From Pseudomonas synxantha (GTDB lineage: Bacteria > Pseudomonadota > Gammaproteobacteria > Pseudomonadales > Pseudomonadaceae): a stretch of DNA of 64,000 nucleotides. A model generated the notes under the pieces. That model searched no databases and was not told the DNA's origin. It worked only from the letters and a program-made list of their open reading frames with translations. The stretch lies in NCBI RefSeq assembly GCF_900105675.1, contig NZ_LT629786.1, forward strand, positions 5,704,001 through 5,768,000, in the 5' to 3' direction. Below, piece after piece: positions 1 to 8,615 of the stretch. Position numbers and translations under genes: made by a program. How positions within the stretch are numbered: the first letter of the stretch is position 1; each line of letters begins with the position of its first letter.

Positions 1-1
1 G

Positions 2-568
2 TCCTGGTACCAACTGACCCTGGAACCCAACACTGTCTTCTGGAACCAGCCGCCCGCGCTGCCGGAGGACGACACGTTGTGGGATATTCAGGAAGCCGGC
101 CAGGCCCTGCTCGCCGAGCACGGTTACGCGCAATACGAGGTGTCGGCCTACGCCCAACCGGGGCGGCCGGCGCGACATAACCTGAATTACTGGAGCTTTG
201 GCGACTTTATCGGCATTGGCGCTGGCGCCCACGGCAAGCTCAGCCACCCGGACGGGCGTATTGTGCGCACCTGGAAAACCCGTGCGCCCAAGGACTACCT
301 CAACCCTGCCAAAAGCTTCCAGGCCGGGGCGAAAGAACTGACCAACGAGGAGTTGCCGTTCGAGTTCCTGATGAACGCTTTGCGCCTGACCGAGGGCGTC
401 GATGCCAGGCTCTACGCCGAACGCACCGGGCTCGAGCTGGCCAGCCTCGACGAAGGCCGCCGCGAGGCAGAACAAAGTGGCTTGATGCAGGTCGAACCGT
501 CACGCCTGGCGGCAACCGACCGCGGGCAACTCTTTCTCAATGACCTGTTGCAGAAGTTTTTGAGCTGA
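2..568 (+). CDS. hemW: HemW-type radical SAM heme chaperone, C-terminal part
   Basis: Only the last 188 codons are in the window; the frame is open to the left edge, so the start and the N-terminal CxxxCxxC radical SAM cluster are missing. The visible part reads like the HemW/CPO-III-like C-terminal half: LTLEPNT, then YEVSAYA, RHNLNYW, GIGAGAHGK and the wHTH-like tail with LRLTEGVD. HemW proteins bind heme and a [4Fe-4S] cluster and are thought to deliver heme to respiratory enzymes; they are often mislabelled oxygen-independent coproporphyrinogen III oxidase. The following DUF3392 gene starts 21 bases after the stop and is probably co-transcribed. Confidence 0.88.
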   Translation, partial: SWYQLTLEPNTVFWNQPPALPEDDTLWDIQEAGQALLAEHGYAQYEVSAYAQPGRPARHNLNYWSFGDFIGIGAGAHGKLSHPDGRIVRTWKTRAPKDYLNPAKSFQAGAKELTNEELPFEFLMNALRLTEGVDARLYAERTGLELASLDEGRREAEQSGLMQVEPSRLAATDRGQLFLNDLLQKFLS

Positions 569-589
569 TAGCTCTTTTAAGGAAATCGA

Positions 590-913
590 ATGGATCTGGT
601 ACTCGACCTGCTCGCCACCGTATCCCGCTGGAGCCGTAGCAACCTGTCGGAAATCTCCCTGGCCCTCGTGGGCTGCTTGCTGGTGCTGTTCGGCGCCGAT
701 ATCAAGGGCTGGGTCGAAGCGCGCCTGGGCAGCATCGCTGGCGCCTTGCGCGTGCCCTTGATGGCCCTGCTGTGCATGATCGGCAGCGGTGCAGCGTTGA
801 TCTACGCTACGCCGTGGATTGTGCGGGGGTTGAGCCAGTTCAATAATTACAGCCTGGCGCCGGTGCTGGTGGTGGTGCTGGTGTTGATTGGGGTGGTGGC
901 AGACCGCCGCTAA
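590..913 (+). CDS. DUF3392 small membrane protein
   Basis: A 107-residue protein with three hydrophobic stretches (about residues 20-38, 50-75 and 87-104), so probably an inner-membrane protein. Sequence and size match the DUF3392 family, whose function is not known. ATG is preceded by AAGGAAATCGA, a usable ribosome binding site. It follows hemW closely and its 3' end faces trmB across a REP doublet. No catalytic motif is visible. Confidence 0.75.
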   Translation: MDLVLDLLATVSRWSRSNLSEISLALVGCLLVLFGADIKGWVEARLGSIAGALRVPLMALLCMIGSGAALIYATPWIVRGLSQFNNYSLAPVLVVVLVLIGVVADRR

Positions 914-932
914 CCTAAAGCCAACACAGATA

Positions 933-1029
933 CAAATGTGGGAGGGGGCTTGCTCCCGATAGCAGTGGGTCAGCTACAGATTAGCTGACTGATCCACCGC
1001 TATCGGGAGCAAGCCCCCTCCCACATTTG
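933..1029. repeat. REPIN (inverted REP doublet)
   Basis: Two REP units in inverted orientation with outer arms reading CAAATGTGGGAG and CTCCCACATTTG. The arms contain GGGGGCTTGCTCCCGATAGC and its complement, about 30 bp of near-perfect inverted repeat. The loop carries its own short inverted repeat (GTCAGCT/AGCTGAC). It lies between the convergent ends of the DUF3392 gene and trmB, where it could act as a bidirectional transcript end. Confidence 0.95.
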
Positions 1030-1054
1030 GTTGCATTTCAAGTCAGGGGGCGAG

Positions 1055-1780
1055 TTATGCCAACTTCTCAAACTTCAAATCCCACACCCCATGCCCCAAC
1101 CGTTCACCACGGCGTTCGAACTTGGTGATCGGCCGCTCGGCCGGGCGCGGCACGCACTTGCCGTCTTCCGCCAGGTTGCGGTAGCCAGGGGCGACGTTCA
1201 TCACCTCCAGCATGTATTCCGCGTACGGTTCCCAGTCGGTGGCCATGTGCAGGATACCGCCCACTTTCAGCTTGCTGCGCACCAACTCCGCAAAGGACGC
1301 CTGGACGATACGACGCTTGTGGTGACGGGCTTTGTGCCACGGGTCGGGGAAGAACAGCATCAGGCGGTCGAGGCTGTTGTCGGCGATGCAGCGGTTGAGC
1401 ACTTCAATCGCGTCGCAGTCGTAGACTCGCAGGTTGGTCAGGCCCTGGGTGAGCACGCCGTTAAGTAACGCGCCAACGCCTGGACGGTGCACTTCCACAC
1501 CGATGAAATCCTGCTCCGGTGAGGCCGCGGCCATTTCCAGCAGGGAGTGGCCCATGCCGAAGCCGATTTCCAGGGAACGTGGGGCCGAACGGCCAAAGAC
1601 CTGGTCGTAATCAACCGGCGCATCGGCCAAAGGCAACACGAAGAGCGGCGCACCTTGTTCCAGGCCCTTTTGCTGGCCTTCGGTCATGCGGCCGGCGCGC
1701 ATCACAAAACTCTTGATGCGGCGGTGCTTGGACTCGTCGCCTGCGTCCACGGTGTTCGGCGTTTCGTTTGATTCAGTCAT
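1055..1780 (-). CDS. trmB: tRNA (guanine-N7)-methyltransferase TrmB
   Basis: A 241-residue SAM-dependent methyltransferase that makes m7G46 in the variable loop of tRNAs. The SAM-binding segment [15 protein letters not shown], the central [12 protein letters not shown] and the C-terminal [17 protein letters not shown] (the conserved T-x-F-E-x-R-G region) are all present. The ATG at 1780 is preferred to the in-frame TTG three bases upstream because AAGAGC is spaced correctly for it. The stop is followed by a REPIN. It lies nine bases downstream of thiG on the same strand, so the two are probably co-transcribed. Confidence 0.95.
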   Translation of the reverse strand: MTESNETPNTVDAGDESKHRRIKSFVMRAGRMTEGQQKGLEQGAPLFVLPLADAPVDYDQVFGRSAPRSLEIGFGMGHSLLEMAAASPEQDFIGVEVHRPGVGALLNGVLTQGLTNLRVYDCDAIEVLNRCIADNSLDRLMLFFPDPWHKARHHKRRIVQASFAELVRSKLKVGGILHMATDWEPYAEYMLEVMNVAPGYRNLAEDGKCVPRPAERPITKFERRGERLGHGVWDLKFEKLA

Positions 1781-1789
1781 CAATAGCTC

Positions 1790-2584
1790 TTACTTGATCA
1801 GACCATCCAGCGGCGAAGAGGCGCTGGCATAGAGTTTTTTCGGCATGCGCCCGGCGAGGTAGGCCAGGCGGCCCGCGACGATCGCGTGTTTCATGGCTTC
1901 GGCCATCATGATCGGTTGCTGGGCGTGGGCGATGGCCGAGTTCATCAGCACCGCGTCGCAGCCCAGTTCCATGGCGATGGTTGCATCGGAGGCTGTGCCC
2001 ACGCCCGCATCCACCAGCACCGGGATCTTCGCTTCTTCAAGGATGATCTGCAGGTTGTACGGGTTGCAGATGCCCAGGCCGGAACCGATCAAACCAGCCA
2101 GCGGCATCACGGCGATACAGCCGATTTCTGCCAACTGACGGGCGATGATCGGGTCATCGCTGGTGTAGACCATCACGTCGAAGCCTTCCTTGACCAGGGT
2201 TTCAGCGGCCTTGAGGGTTTCGATCACGTTAGGGAACAGGGTTTTCTGATCAGCCAGCACTTCCAGCTTCACCAGGTTGTGGCCGTCGAGCAGCTCACGG
2301 GCCAGGCGGCAGGTGCGCACGGCTTCGATGGCGTCGTAGCAACCGGCTGTATTTGGCAAGAAGGTGTAGCGATCCGGCGACAGCACTTCGAGCAGGTTCG
2401 GCTCGCCTTCGATCTGGCCGAGGTTGGTGCGGCGCACGGCGAAGGTGACGATCTCGGCACCCGAGGCTTCGATGGCCAGGCGGGTTTCTTCCATGTCGCG
2501 GTACTTGCCGGTGCCGACCAGCAGGCGGGACTGGTAGGTACGACCGGCCAGGACGAAAGGCTTGTCGCTACGAACGATGCTCAT
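1790..2584 (-). CDS. thiG: Thiazole synthase ThiG
   Basis: A 264-residue protein that builds the thiazole phosphate ring of thiamine from 1-deoxyxylulose 5-phosphate, dehydroglycine and ThiS thiocarboxylate. The TIM-barrel motifs [47 protein letters not shown] and [14 protein letters not shown] are complete, including the active-site lysine of the VKLEV strand. An in-frame extension reaches 2689, but [10 protein letters not shown] at 2584 has AGAGGA just upstream and fits the family start. It lies 64 bases after thiS, its sulfur carrier partner. Confidence 0.96.
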   Translation of the reverse strand: MSIVRSDKPFVLAGRTYQSRLLVGTGKYRDMEETRLAIEASGAEIVTFAVRRTNLGQIEGEPNLLEVLSPDRYTFLPNTAGCYDAIEAVRTCRLARELLDGHNLVKLEVLADQKTLFPNVIETLKAAETLVKEGFDVMVYTSDDPIIARQLAEIGCIAVMPLAGLIGSGLGICNPYNLQIILEEAKIPVLVDAGVGTASDATIAMELGCDAVLMNSAIAHAQQPIMMAEAMKHAIVAGRLAYLAGRMPKKLYASASSPLDGLIK

Positions 2585-2648
2585 GGGAAATCCTCTGTTT
2601 GGATGAGGTTCTGCAGAATGCGGGTTGGCGCACTTGGGCGCCGGTCGG

Positions 2649-2849
2649 CTAGCCGCCGCCGATGGCGTGGACCACTTCGACCTGGTCACCTTCGACGAGC
2701 GCGGTCTCGGCGTGCTGGCTACGCGGAACGATATCCAGGTTGAGCTCCACTGCGACGCGTCGCCCGGTCAGGTCCAGGCGGGTCAGCAGGGCCGCGACGG
2801 TTTCGCCATCGGGCAGTTCAAAGGATTCGCCGTTCAACTGAATGCGCAT
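2649..2849 (-). CDS. thiS: Sulfur carrier protein ThiS
   Basis: A 66-residue ubiquitin-fold protein ending in the obligatory Gly-Gly (AIGGG). The C-terminal glycine is adenylated and converted to a thiocarboxylate that donates sulfur to ThiG. The start MRIQLNGES at 2849 gives the usual family length; an ATG five codons upstream is possible, but neither start has a strong Shine-Dalgarno sequence. No TPP riboswitch (THI box) is visible in the 71 bases up to the preceding gene, so the unit may be read from further upstream. Confidence 0.93.
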   Translation of the reverse strand: MRIQLNGESFELPDGETVAALLTRLDLTGRRVAVELNLDIVPRSQHAETALVEGDQVEVVHAIGGG

Positions 2850-2905
2850 GCCACGGGCCGCCATCGTTTTTAGGGGCCAGTATTCTAGCTCGATTGGGAC
2901 CTAAA

Positions 2906-2947
2906 GGTCAGCTCCAAGCGTCAAGCGGTCAGCTGCAAGCGCCAGGC
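2906..2947. repeat. Short tandem duplication at the end of the DUF423 gene
   Basis: Two adjacent 21-bp copies, both beginning GGTCAGCT, differ at only a few positions. The second copy supplies the last codons of the DUF423 gene and the first lies just beyond its stop. This looks like local slippage; no function is suggested. Confidence 0.5.
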
Positions 2948-3301
2948 CGCGAGGCCGAGGAAGAACCAGCCGAGCAGGAATGCCAGCCCGCCGAAGGGCG
3001 TGATGATCCCCAGTTTGCTGATGCCGGTCAGGGTCAGCACATACAGGCTGCCCGAGAACAGCAGAATACCGACAGTAAACGAGATGCCCGCCCAGCTGAC
3101 CAACCGCCCGGGAATATGTGCCGCCAGCAAGGCCACCCCGAACAGCGCCAGGGCGTGCACCAGCTGGTAAGTCACACCGGTGTGAAAGATCGCCAGGTAC
3201 TCGGCGCTCAGGCGGTTTTTCAGGCCGTGGGCGGCAAACGCCCCCAGGGCGACACCGGTAAAGCCGAAAAAGGCAGCCAGCATCAGAAAGCTACGCAGCA
3301 T
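2921..3301 (-). CDS. DUF423 (YgdD-type) membrane protein
   Basis: A 126-residue protein with four hydrophobic helices and the conserved N-terminal [16 protein letters not shown] segment (here [16 protein letters not shown]) and [14 protein letters not shown] of the DUF423/YgdD family. The function is unknown; it is presumed to be an inner-membrane protein. ATG at 3301 follows GGAG in CTGGAGTTCCCA. It is divergent from mtgA with 74 bases between the start codons and lies upstream of thiS on the same strand. Confidence 0.88.
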   Translation of the reverse strand: MLRSFLMLAAFFGFTGVALGAFAAHGLKNRLSAEYLAIFHTGVTYQLVHALALFGVALLAAHIPGRLVSWAGISFTVGILLFSGSLYVLTLTGISKLGIITPFGGLAFLLGWFFLGLAAWRLQLTA

Positions 3302-3336
3302 TGGGAACTCCAGTCAGACTCATCGGGCAGGGTCTG

Positions 3337-3342
3337 TATAAT
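3337..3342 (+). promoter_or_regulatory. Possible -10 element upstream of mtgA
   Basis: A perfect TATAAT hexamer lies 33 bases before the mtgA start. I do not see a convincing TTGACA-like -35 at 16-18 bases upstream, so this is only a candidate. Confidence 0.35.
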
Positions 3343-3375
3343 GGCCCGCTCAACGGGTTCGGCCAAGCCATCTCT

Positions 3376-4098
3376 ATGCTGCGTGTCCTCTTCAAACGCT
3401 TTCTCAACGTCGTGAAATGGTTTGCCATCGGCAGTGTGCTGCTGGTGCTGCTGTTCAGGGTTGTCCCGCCACCGTTCACTGCATTGATGGTGGAGCGCAA
3501 GGTCGAATCCTGGATTGACGGTGAGCCCATTGACCTGCAACGCACCTGGGTGCCGTGGGATGAGATTTCCGACGACCTGAAAGTGGCGGTGATGGCCGGT
3601 GAAGACCAGCGCTTCCCGCAGCACTGGGGCTTTGATTTTGGCGCGATCCAGGCGGCGATCCTGCACAACGAGCGCGGAGGTTCGATTCGCGGCGCCAGCA
3701 CGTTGAGCCAGCAGGTGTCGAAGAACCTGTTCCTGTGGGCCGGTCGCAGTTATCTGCGCAAGGGCCTGGAGGCTTGGTTTACCGGGCTGATCGAGGTGCT
3801 GTGGCCCAAGGAGCGGATTCTTGAGGTTTACCTCAACAGCGTGGAGTGGGATGAAGGTGTGTTTGGCGCAGAGGCGGCGGCGCGACATCATTTTGGCGTG
3901 AGTGCCAAAGGGCTTTCGCGGCAACAGGCCAGTTATCTGGCGGCGGTGTTGCCTAATCCGCGGGTGTGGAGTGCCGGCCATCCTACAGCCTATGTGGCGC
4001 GGCGGGCGGCGTGGATTCGTCAGCAGATGAGTCAGCTGGGTGGGGACGGCTATCTGGCTGAGTTGAACAACTCCCGAAAAGCCCCCTGGTCCAACTGA
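3376..4098 (+). CDS. mtgA: Monofunctional peptidoglycan glycosyltransferase MtgA
   Basis: A 240-residue inner-membrane glycosyltransferase (family GT51) that polymerises lipid II into glycan strands. There is one N-terminal membrane helix (about residues 12-32), then the GT51 motifs: [15 protein letters not shown] with the catalytic glutamate, [62 protein letters not shown], and the LPNPRVWSA end. The MLRVLFKRF start at 3376 puts the charged residues before the membrane helix; the longer in-frame reading would overlap the DUF423 start. Its 3' end faces rpoH across a REPIN. Confidence 0.96.
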   Translation: MLRVLFKRFLNVVKWFAIGSVLLVLLFRVVPPPFTALMVERKVESWIDGEPIDLQRTWVPWDEISDDLKVAVMAGEDQRFPQHWGFDFGAIQAAILHNERGGSIRGASTLSQQVSKNLFLWAGRSYLRKGLEAWFTGLIEVLWPKERILEVYLNSVEWDEGVFGAEAAARHHFGVSAKGLSRQQASYLAAVLPNPRVWSAGHPTAYVARRAAWIRQQMSQLGGDGYLAELNNSRKAPWSN

Positions 4099-4114
4099 CA
4101 CAATACAAAACAAC

Positions 4115-4203
4115 TATGGGAGGGGGCTTGCTCCCGATAGGGGCGGATCAGTCACTCATATGTCGACTGACACTCTGCTATCGGGAGCAAGCCCCCTCCC
4201 ACA
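4115..4203. repeat. REPIN (inverted REP doublet)
   Basis: The inverted pair has TATGGGAGGGGGCTTGCTCC on the left and its near complement on the right. The left outer arm has a substitution (TATGGGAG instead of TGTGGGAG), and the inner right arm reads CTATCGGGAGC. It separates the convergent mtgA and rpoH genes. Confidence 0.93.
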
Positions 4204-4229
4204 TTTTCAAACCAGCATTGCCAGCTGGA

Positions 4230-5084
4230 TTAGGCGGCGATCGACAACTTCAGCTTGTTCATCGCGCTTTTCTCAAGCTGACGAATCCGCTCGGCCGACA
4301 CGTTGTACTTCTGCGCCAGGTCGTGCAGCGTGGCTTTCTCTTCCGCCAGCCAGCGCTGGTAAAGGATGTCACGGCTGCGGTCGTCCAGTACTTCCAACGC
4401 TTCGTGCAGGTTGTGGTTGGAGTTGTCGCTCCAGTCGGCGTCTTCCAGTTGACGCGCCGGGTCGTACCGGTGGTCTTCCAGGTAGTTGGCCGGCGATTGG
4501 AAAGCACTGTCGTCATCCGCTTCGGCGGCTGGGTCGAAGGCCATGTCATGGCCGGTCAGGCGGCTTTCCATCTCGCGCACTTCACGGGGCTCCACGCCGA
4601 GGCTTTCGGCCACGCGGTGGACTTCCTCGTTGTTCAGCCACGCCAGGCGTTTTTTCTGGCTGCGCAGGTTGAAGAACAGCTTGCGCTGGGCCTTGGTGGT
4701 CGCCACTTTCACGATGCGCCAGTTGCGCAGGATGAACTCGTGGATTTCCGCCTTGATCCAGTGCACGGCAAACGACACCAGGCGCACGCCCATTTCAGGG
4801 TTGAAGCGCTTTACAGCCTTCATCAGGCCGACATTGCCTTCCTGAATCAGGTCAGCCTGGGCCAGGCCGTAGCCGCTATAGCTACGGGCGATATGTACGA
4901 CAAAACGCAGGTGGGCGAGCACCATCTGCCGAGCCGCCCCCAAATCCTGCTCATAGTAGAGACTCTCGGCCAGTTCACGCTCCTGCTCAGGCGTCAGCAA
5001 TGGAATGCTGTTGACCGTGTGCACATAAGCCTCCAGGTTCGCACCCGGGACCAAGGCATAAGCAGGTTGCAAAGAAGTGGTCAT
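4230..5084 (-). CDS. rpoH: RNA polymerase sigma-32 factor RpoH
   Basis: A 284-residue sigma-70-family factor for heat-shock and protein-quality-control promoters. Regions 2.1-2.4 are seen in [36 protein letters not shown] and [22 protein letters not shown]. The RpoH-specific box QRKLFFNLR is at residues 133-141, and region 4 holds [10 protein letters not shown] and [18 protein letters not shown]. The start MTTSLQPAY at 5084 has GGAGG nine bases upstream; a longer in-frame reading to 5156 would cover the promoter. It lies downstream of ftsX and has its own sigma-E-like promoter, so it is probably read both ways. Confidence 0.97.
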   Translation of the reverse strand: MTTSLQPAYALVPGANLEAYVHTVNSIPLLTPEQERELAESLYYEQDLGAARQMVLAHLRFVVHIARSYSGYGLAQADLIQEGNVGLMKAVKRFNPEMGVRLVSFAVHWIKAEIHEFILRNWRIVKVATTKAQRKLFFNLRSQKKRLAWLNNEEVHRVAESLGVEPREVREMESRLTGHDMAFDPAAEADDDSAFQSPANYLEDHRYDPARQLEDADWSDNSNHNLHEALEVLDDRSRDILYQRWLAEEKATLHDLAQKYNVSAERIRQLEKSAMNKLKLSIAA

Positions 5085-5134
5085 ACGAAAAAACCTCCGA
5101 CTCACATAACTCGTGCAGTTCAGCACTGCGAAAA

Positions 5135-5161
5135 TTGACCGGGAACCGTAGGACAAGTTCC
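5135..5161 (-). promoter_or_regulatory. AlgU/sigma-E-type promoter of rpoH
   Basis: On the minus strand GGAACTT (5155-5161) is separated by exactly 16 bases from TCAA (5135-5138). This fits the extracytoplasmic stress sigma consensus GAACTT-N16/17-TCtga closely. Established knowledge: in E. coli and P. aeruginosa one rpoH promoter is read by sigma-E/AlgU. It would place a transcript start about 45 bases before the rpoH start codon. The -10 differs from consensus at its fourth base. Confidence 0.72.
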
Positions 5162-5213
5162 CTATACCACTGATACGGTCAATACAAACGAAACCACATT
5201 ACCCTGGCATTAA

Positions 5214-6236
5214 CTACTTCGGCGCCAGTTCACGTAAATGCCGTGCTACCGCAATCCAGGCACCGATATACCCCAACAGGACGGCGCCAAGCAAGAGACT
5301 AAGACCATCGGCAACCGGCACCCCAGCCAGGGCAAAATCACTGCCATACAAACCGGCCAGCCCAACCACCGCGTCGTTCAGCCAGTCAAGGCCAAACGCC
5401 AGTACGCCCCAGGACAAAACTCCTGCACCCAAGCCATACAGCGCGCCCATGTACAGAAAAGGACGACGCACATAGCTGTCCGTGCCTCCGACCAGTTTAA
5501 TCACTTCTATCTCGGTGCGACGGTTTTCAATATGAAGACGAATGGTATTACCTATCACCAAAAGTAATGCAGACACCAACAACACCGTCAAACCGAACAC
5601 AAAGCGGTCGCCCAGCTTGAGGATCGCGGCCAGGCGCTCTACCCAGACTAGATCAAGTTGCGCCTGTTGCACCTTCGGCATCTCTGCGAGTTTTTGTCGC
5701 AGGGCCTCCAGGGCCGGCTTATCGACTTCGTTCGGCGTCACCAGCACCACGCCAGGCAATGGGTTCTGCGGCAGCTCCTTGAGCGCCTCGCCCAGGCCGG
5801 ATTGCTGTTGGAACTCTTCAAGGGCCTGGTCGCGGCTGATGTACTCGGCCTCGGCAACGCCCGGGATGTTCTTGATGTCGTCGCGCAGTGCTTCGCCGTC
5901 CTTGCTGCTGGCGTCCAGGTTCAGGTACAGCGAAATCTGCGCCGCACGCTGCCAGGAACCGCCCAGGCGCTCCACATTATTAAGCAGCAGCGACAAGCCC
6001 ATCGGCAGGCTCAGCGCCACGGCCATCACCAGGCAGGTGAAAAAGCTGCCGATCGGCTGCTTGCCCAGGCGGCGCAGGCTGTCGACCAGGCTGGCCCGAT
6101 GGCTTTCGATCCAGGCATGCAGCAAGGTGCCGAAGTCAGGACCGTCGTCTTCGTCGCGCTTTTTCTTCGGTGGCTGCGGGTCGGCCGGTTTCGGCGCCAC
6201 GCGTTCGGACACTTTAGGGCTGCGAGTGGCACTCAT
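5214..6236 (-). CDS. ftsX: Cell division protein FtsX
   Basis: A 340-residue ABC-transporter-like membrane subunit that pairs with FtsE and relays its ATPase cycle to peptidoglycan amidase activators at the septum. The N-terminal about 55 residues are charged and proline/lysine-rich. A first membrane helix (GSFFTCLVMAVALSLPMGLSLLL) is followed by a periplasmic domain of about 125 residues and three further C-terminal helices. The cytoplasmic NRRTEIEVIKLVGGTDSYVRRPF before the last helices is typical. The ATG overlaps the ftsE stop (ATGA), indicating coupling. Confidence 0.96.
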   Translation of the reverse strand: MSATRSPKVSERVAPKPADPQPPKKKRDEDDGPDFGTLLHAWIESHRASLVDSLRRLGKQPIGSFFTCLVMAVALSLPMGLSLLLNNVERLGGSWQRAAQISLYLNLDASSKDGEALRDDIKNIPGVAEAEYISRDQALEEFQQQSGLGEALKELPQNPLPGVVLVTPNEVDKPALEALRQKLAEMPKVQQAQLDLVWVERLAAILKLGDRFVFGLTVLLVSALLLVIGNTIRLHIENRRTEIEVIKLVGGTDSYVRRPFLYMGALYGLGAGVLSWGVLAFGLDWLNDAVVGLAGLYGSDFALAGVPVADGLSLLLGAVLLGYIGAWIAVARHLRELAPK

Positions 6237-6904
6237 ACGCCGGCCTCCCCGTCACCAATCAGGCGACCGCGTTGCAGGGTCAGCATGCGATGGCGCATGC
6301 GGGCAATCAGGGCCAGGTCGTGGCTGGCGATCAGTACGCTGGTGCCCAGGCGGTTGATGTCTTCGAACACGCCCATGATCTCGGCCGCCAGGCGCGGGTC
6401 GAGGTTACCGGTAGGTTCGTCCGCCAGCAACAAGGCCGGACGGTGGACGATGGCGCGAGCAATACCGACGCGTTGTTGCTGGCCGGTGGACAAGTCGCCA
6501 GGGAAGAGATCGGTCTTGTCCGACAAGGCTACGCGCTCCAGGGCCGAGTCCACACGCTTGACGATCTCGGCCTTGGACAGCCCGAGTATCTGCAACGGCA
6601 AGGCCACATTGTTGAAGACCGTGCGGTCGAACAGCAACTGGTGGTTCTGGAACACCACGCCGATCTGGCGGCGCAGGAACGGAATCTGTGCATTGCTGAT
6701 GGTCGCCAGGTCCTGGCCTGCCAGCAGCAACTTGCCGGTGGTCGGGCGCTCCATGGCCAGCAACAGGCGCAACAGCGTACTTTTGCCAGCGCCGGAATGG
6801 CCGGTGACAAACAGGAATTCGCCGCGACGCACGCGAAAGCTCAGCTCATGCAAGCCCACATGCCCGTTGGCATAGCGTTTACCGACCTGTTCGAATCGAA
6901 TCAT
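6233..6904 (-). CDS. ftsE: Cell division ATP-binding protein FtsE
   Basis: A 223-residue ABC ATPase with Walker A GHSGAGKST, signature LSTGQQQRVGIARA, Walker B ALLLADEPTGNLD and the switch histidine in SVLIASHD. With FtsX it coordinates septal peptidoglycan hydrolysis. It overlaps ftsY by four bases (ATGA) and ftsX by four, so the three genes are translationally coupled. The order ftsY-ftsE-ftsX-rpoH is the common gamma-proteobacterial arrangement. Confidence 0.97.
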   Translation of the reverse strand: MIRFEQVGKRYANGHVGLHELSFRVRRGEFLFVTGHSGAGKSTLLRLLLAMERPTTGKLLLAGQDLATISNAQIPFLRRQIGVVFQNHQLLFDRTVFNNVALPLQILGLSKAEIVKRVDSALERVALSDKTDLFPGDLSTGQQQRVGIARAIVHRPALLLADEPTGNLDPRLAAEIMGVFEDINRLGTSVLIASHDLALIARMRHRMLTLQRGRLIGDGEAGV

Positions 6905-8277
6905 GAACGCTCCCGCTCGGCAAACAGTGCCTGTACAAAGGGTTCGGCTTCAAAAGTGCGCAAGTCATCGATGCCTTCACCGACACCGATATAACGAATC
7001 GGCAACCCGAACTGTTTAGCCAGGGCGAAAATCACACCGCCCTTGGCCGTGCCGTCGAGCTTAGTCAATGCCAGGCCGGTCAGTTGCACCGTCTGGTTGA
7101 ATTGCTTGGCCTGGCTGATGGCGTTTTGGCCAGTGCCGGCGTCGAGCACCAGCAAGACTTCGTGCGGCGCGTCGGCGTCGAGCTTGCTGATGACACGGCG
7201 GACTTTCTTCAGCTCTTCCATCAGATTGTCTTTGGTGTGCAGGCGACCTGCGGTATCGGCGATCAGCACGTCGATATTACGGGCCTTGGCCGCTTGCACG
7301 GCATCGAAGATCACCGAGGCGGAATCGGCGCCGGTGTGCTGGGCGATCACCGGAATCTTGTTGCGCTCGCCCCATACTTGCAGCTGCTCGACGGCGGCGG
7401 CACGGAAGGTGTCACCGGCGGCGAGCATGACTTTCTTGCCCTCGCCCTGCAGCTTCTTGGCCAGCTTGCCGATGGTAGTGGTCTTGCCGGCGCCATTGAC
7501 GCCGACCACCAGGATCACGAACGGCTTGTTCGGCGTAATCACCAGCGGCGCTTCCACCGGCTTGAGCATCGCCGCCAGTTCGGCCTGCAAGGATTTGTAC
7601 AGGGCATCGGCGTCGGTCAACTGCTTGCGTGCGACCTTCTGGGTCAGGCTCTGGATGATCACGGCGGTGGCTTCGACGCCCACGTCGGCGGTGAGCAGGC
7701 GGGTCTCGATGTCTTCCAGAAGCTCATCATCAATGACCTTCTTGCCCAGGAACAGGCTGGCCATGCCCTCGCCGATGCTGGCACTGGTCTTGCTCAAGCC
7801 CTGCTTGAGGCGGGCGAAGAACCCGGTCTTGCTGGTTTCGGCAGGGACGGTTGGCTCTTCGATCACAGCGGGAGCGGCAATCTGCACGGGCGCAGGCTCG
7901 ACCGGTGCTTCGACAACCACCGGCTGCGGCTCTATAACCACCGGGATCGGCGGAGCCACATGCTCGGCCTGCACATCTTCAACCAGTGCTACAGGCTCTT
8001 CGGCCACCGGCAATTGCGGCCACGGTTTGTGCTCGGGTTCAGGCTCGGGCTCTACCTCGACCACGGGCTGCAATACCGGCTCGGCCATCGGCAACACCAC
8101 CGGCGCCGGGGTATCGGCAACCGGTTCGGCTTCTACTAAAGGCTCAGGAACGGGCTCGGGTTGAACCTGCGGCTGTTCGACGACGGTTTCCTGCGGCTTT
8201 TTGCGCAGCCATCCGAACAGGCCTTTTTTCTCGCCAGCCGCAGCTGGGCTCTTCTTGTCGTCGTTGGAACCAAACAT
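6901..8277 (-). CDS. ftsY: Signal recognition particle receptor FtsY
   Basis: A 458-residue SRP receptor GTPase that docks ribosome-SRP complexes at the inner membrane. The first about 150 residues form the acidic, proline/valine/glutamate-rich A domain (many P-x-P-E and E-P-V repeats), preceded by the basic [12 protein letters not shown]. The NG domain follows: [15 protein letters not shown] (G1), [29 protein letters not shown] (G3) and [10 protein letters not shown] (G4). The length agrees with other pseudomonads. It is first in the coupled ftsY-ftsE-ftsX set. Confidence 0.97.
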   Translation of the reverse strand: MFGSNDDKKSPAAAGEKKGLFGWLRKKPQETVVEQPQVQPEPVPEPLVEAEPVADTPAPVVLPMAEPVLQPVVEVEPEPEPEHKPWPQLPVAEEPVALVEDVQAEHVAPPIPVVIEPQPVVVEAPVEPAPVQIAAPAVIEEPTVPAETSKTGFFARLKQGLSKTSASIGEGMASLFLGKKVIDDELLEDIETRLLTADVGVEATAVIIQSLTQKVARKQLTDADALYKSLQAELAAMLKPVEAPLVITPNKPFVILVVGVNGAGKTTTIGKLAKKLQGEGKKVMLAAGDTFRAAAVEQLQVWGERNKIPVIAQHTGADSASVIFDAVQAAKARNIDVLIADTAGRLHTKDNLMEELKKVRRVISKLDADAPHEVLLVLDAGTGQNAISQAKQFNQTVQLTGLALTKLDGTAKGGVIFALAKQFGLPIRYIGVGEGIDDLRTFEAEPFVQALFAERERS

Positions 8278-8513
8278 GGAGGACGGCTATCTCAAAGTAG
8301 CGATGCGCCAGGGCGCCTCGGTAAATAAATTCGATGCAGAACAGACTGCTTTAACGCCCGCTTGTTCATGCGCAACATTTTGTAAGGCGTAAATAAAGGC
8401 CTTGGCAAATCGTTTCAATATAGGACTGAAGCGATAAAATCGGCGAAAAGTTGAAGATCGTCGGGGAAAAACACCCTCTATTCCAACATTCCTACGACTG
8501 GATCCAGGACTAG
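8278..8513. other. Divergent intergenic region between ftsY and the M16 peptidase genes
   Basis: Together with the small reading frame that follows, 338 bases separate the ftsY start from the first M16 peptidase start. The stretch is locally A+T-rich around 8380-8470 and must hold the promoters for both directions. No clear -35/-10 pair, RNA gene or repeat was recognised. A 77-codon antisense reading frame (8287-8520) has no family features and is treated as chance. Confidence 0.5.
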
Positions 8514-8609
8514 ATGACAACCGCAGTGGCCGTCTCTAAATCGGATCAGTATCCTAGCACCTCCTCGCCCGCCGACGCTAAGACCAAGCGGGCAGCCCAA
8601 CAGGTTTAA
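8514..8609 (+). CDS. Candidate 31-residue upstream peptide
   Basis: An ATG preceded by CCAGGACTAG (AGGA four bases before the start) opens 31 codons, MTTAVAVSKSDQ to KTKRAAQQV, ending six bases before the ATG of the M16 peptidase gene. That peptidase gene has only a poor Shine-Dalgarno of its own, so translational coupling is conceivable. The peptide is hydrophilic with a basic end, and no family is recognised. It may also be a chance frame. Confidence 0.3.
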   Translation: MTTAVAVSKSDQYPSTSSPADAKTKRAAQQV

Positions 8610-8615
8610 AAACGA

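Noticed and set aside
2850..2920. Possible TPP riboswitch ahead of thiS
   Set aside because: No CUGAGA-type THI box or matching helices; the gap is only 71 bases.
8287..8520. A 77-codon antisense frame in the ftsY/M16 gap
   Set aside because: Low-complexity, basic translation, no ribosome site, overlaps the probable promoters.
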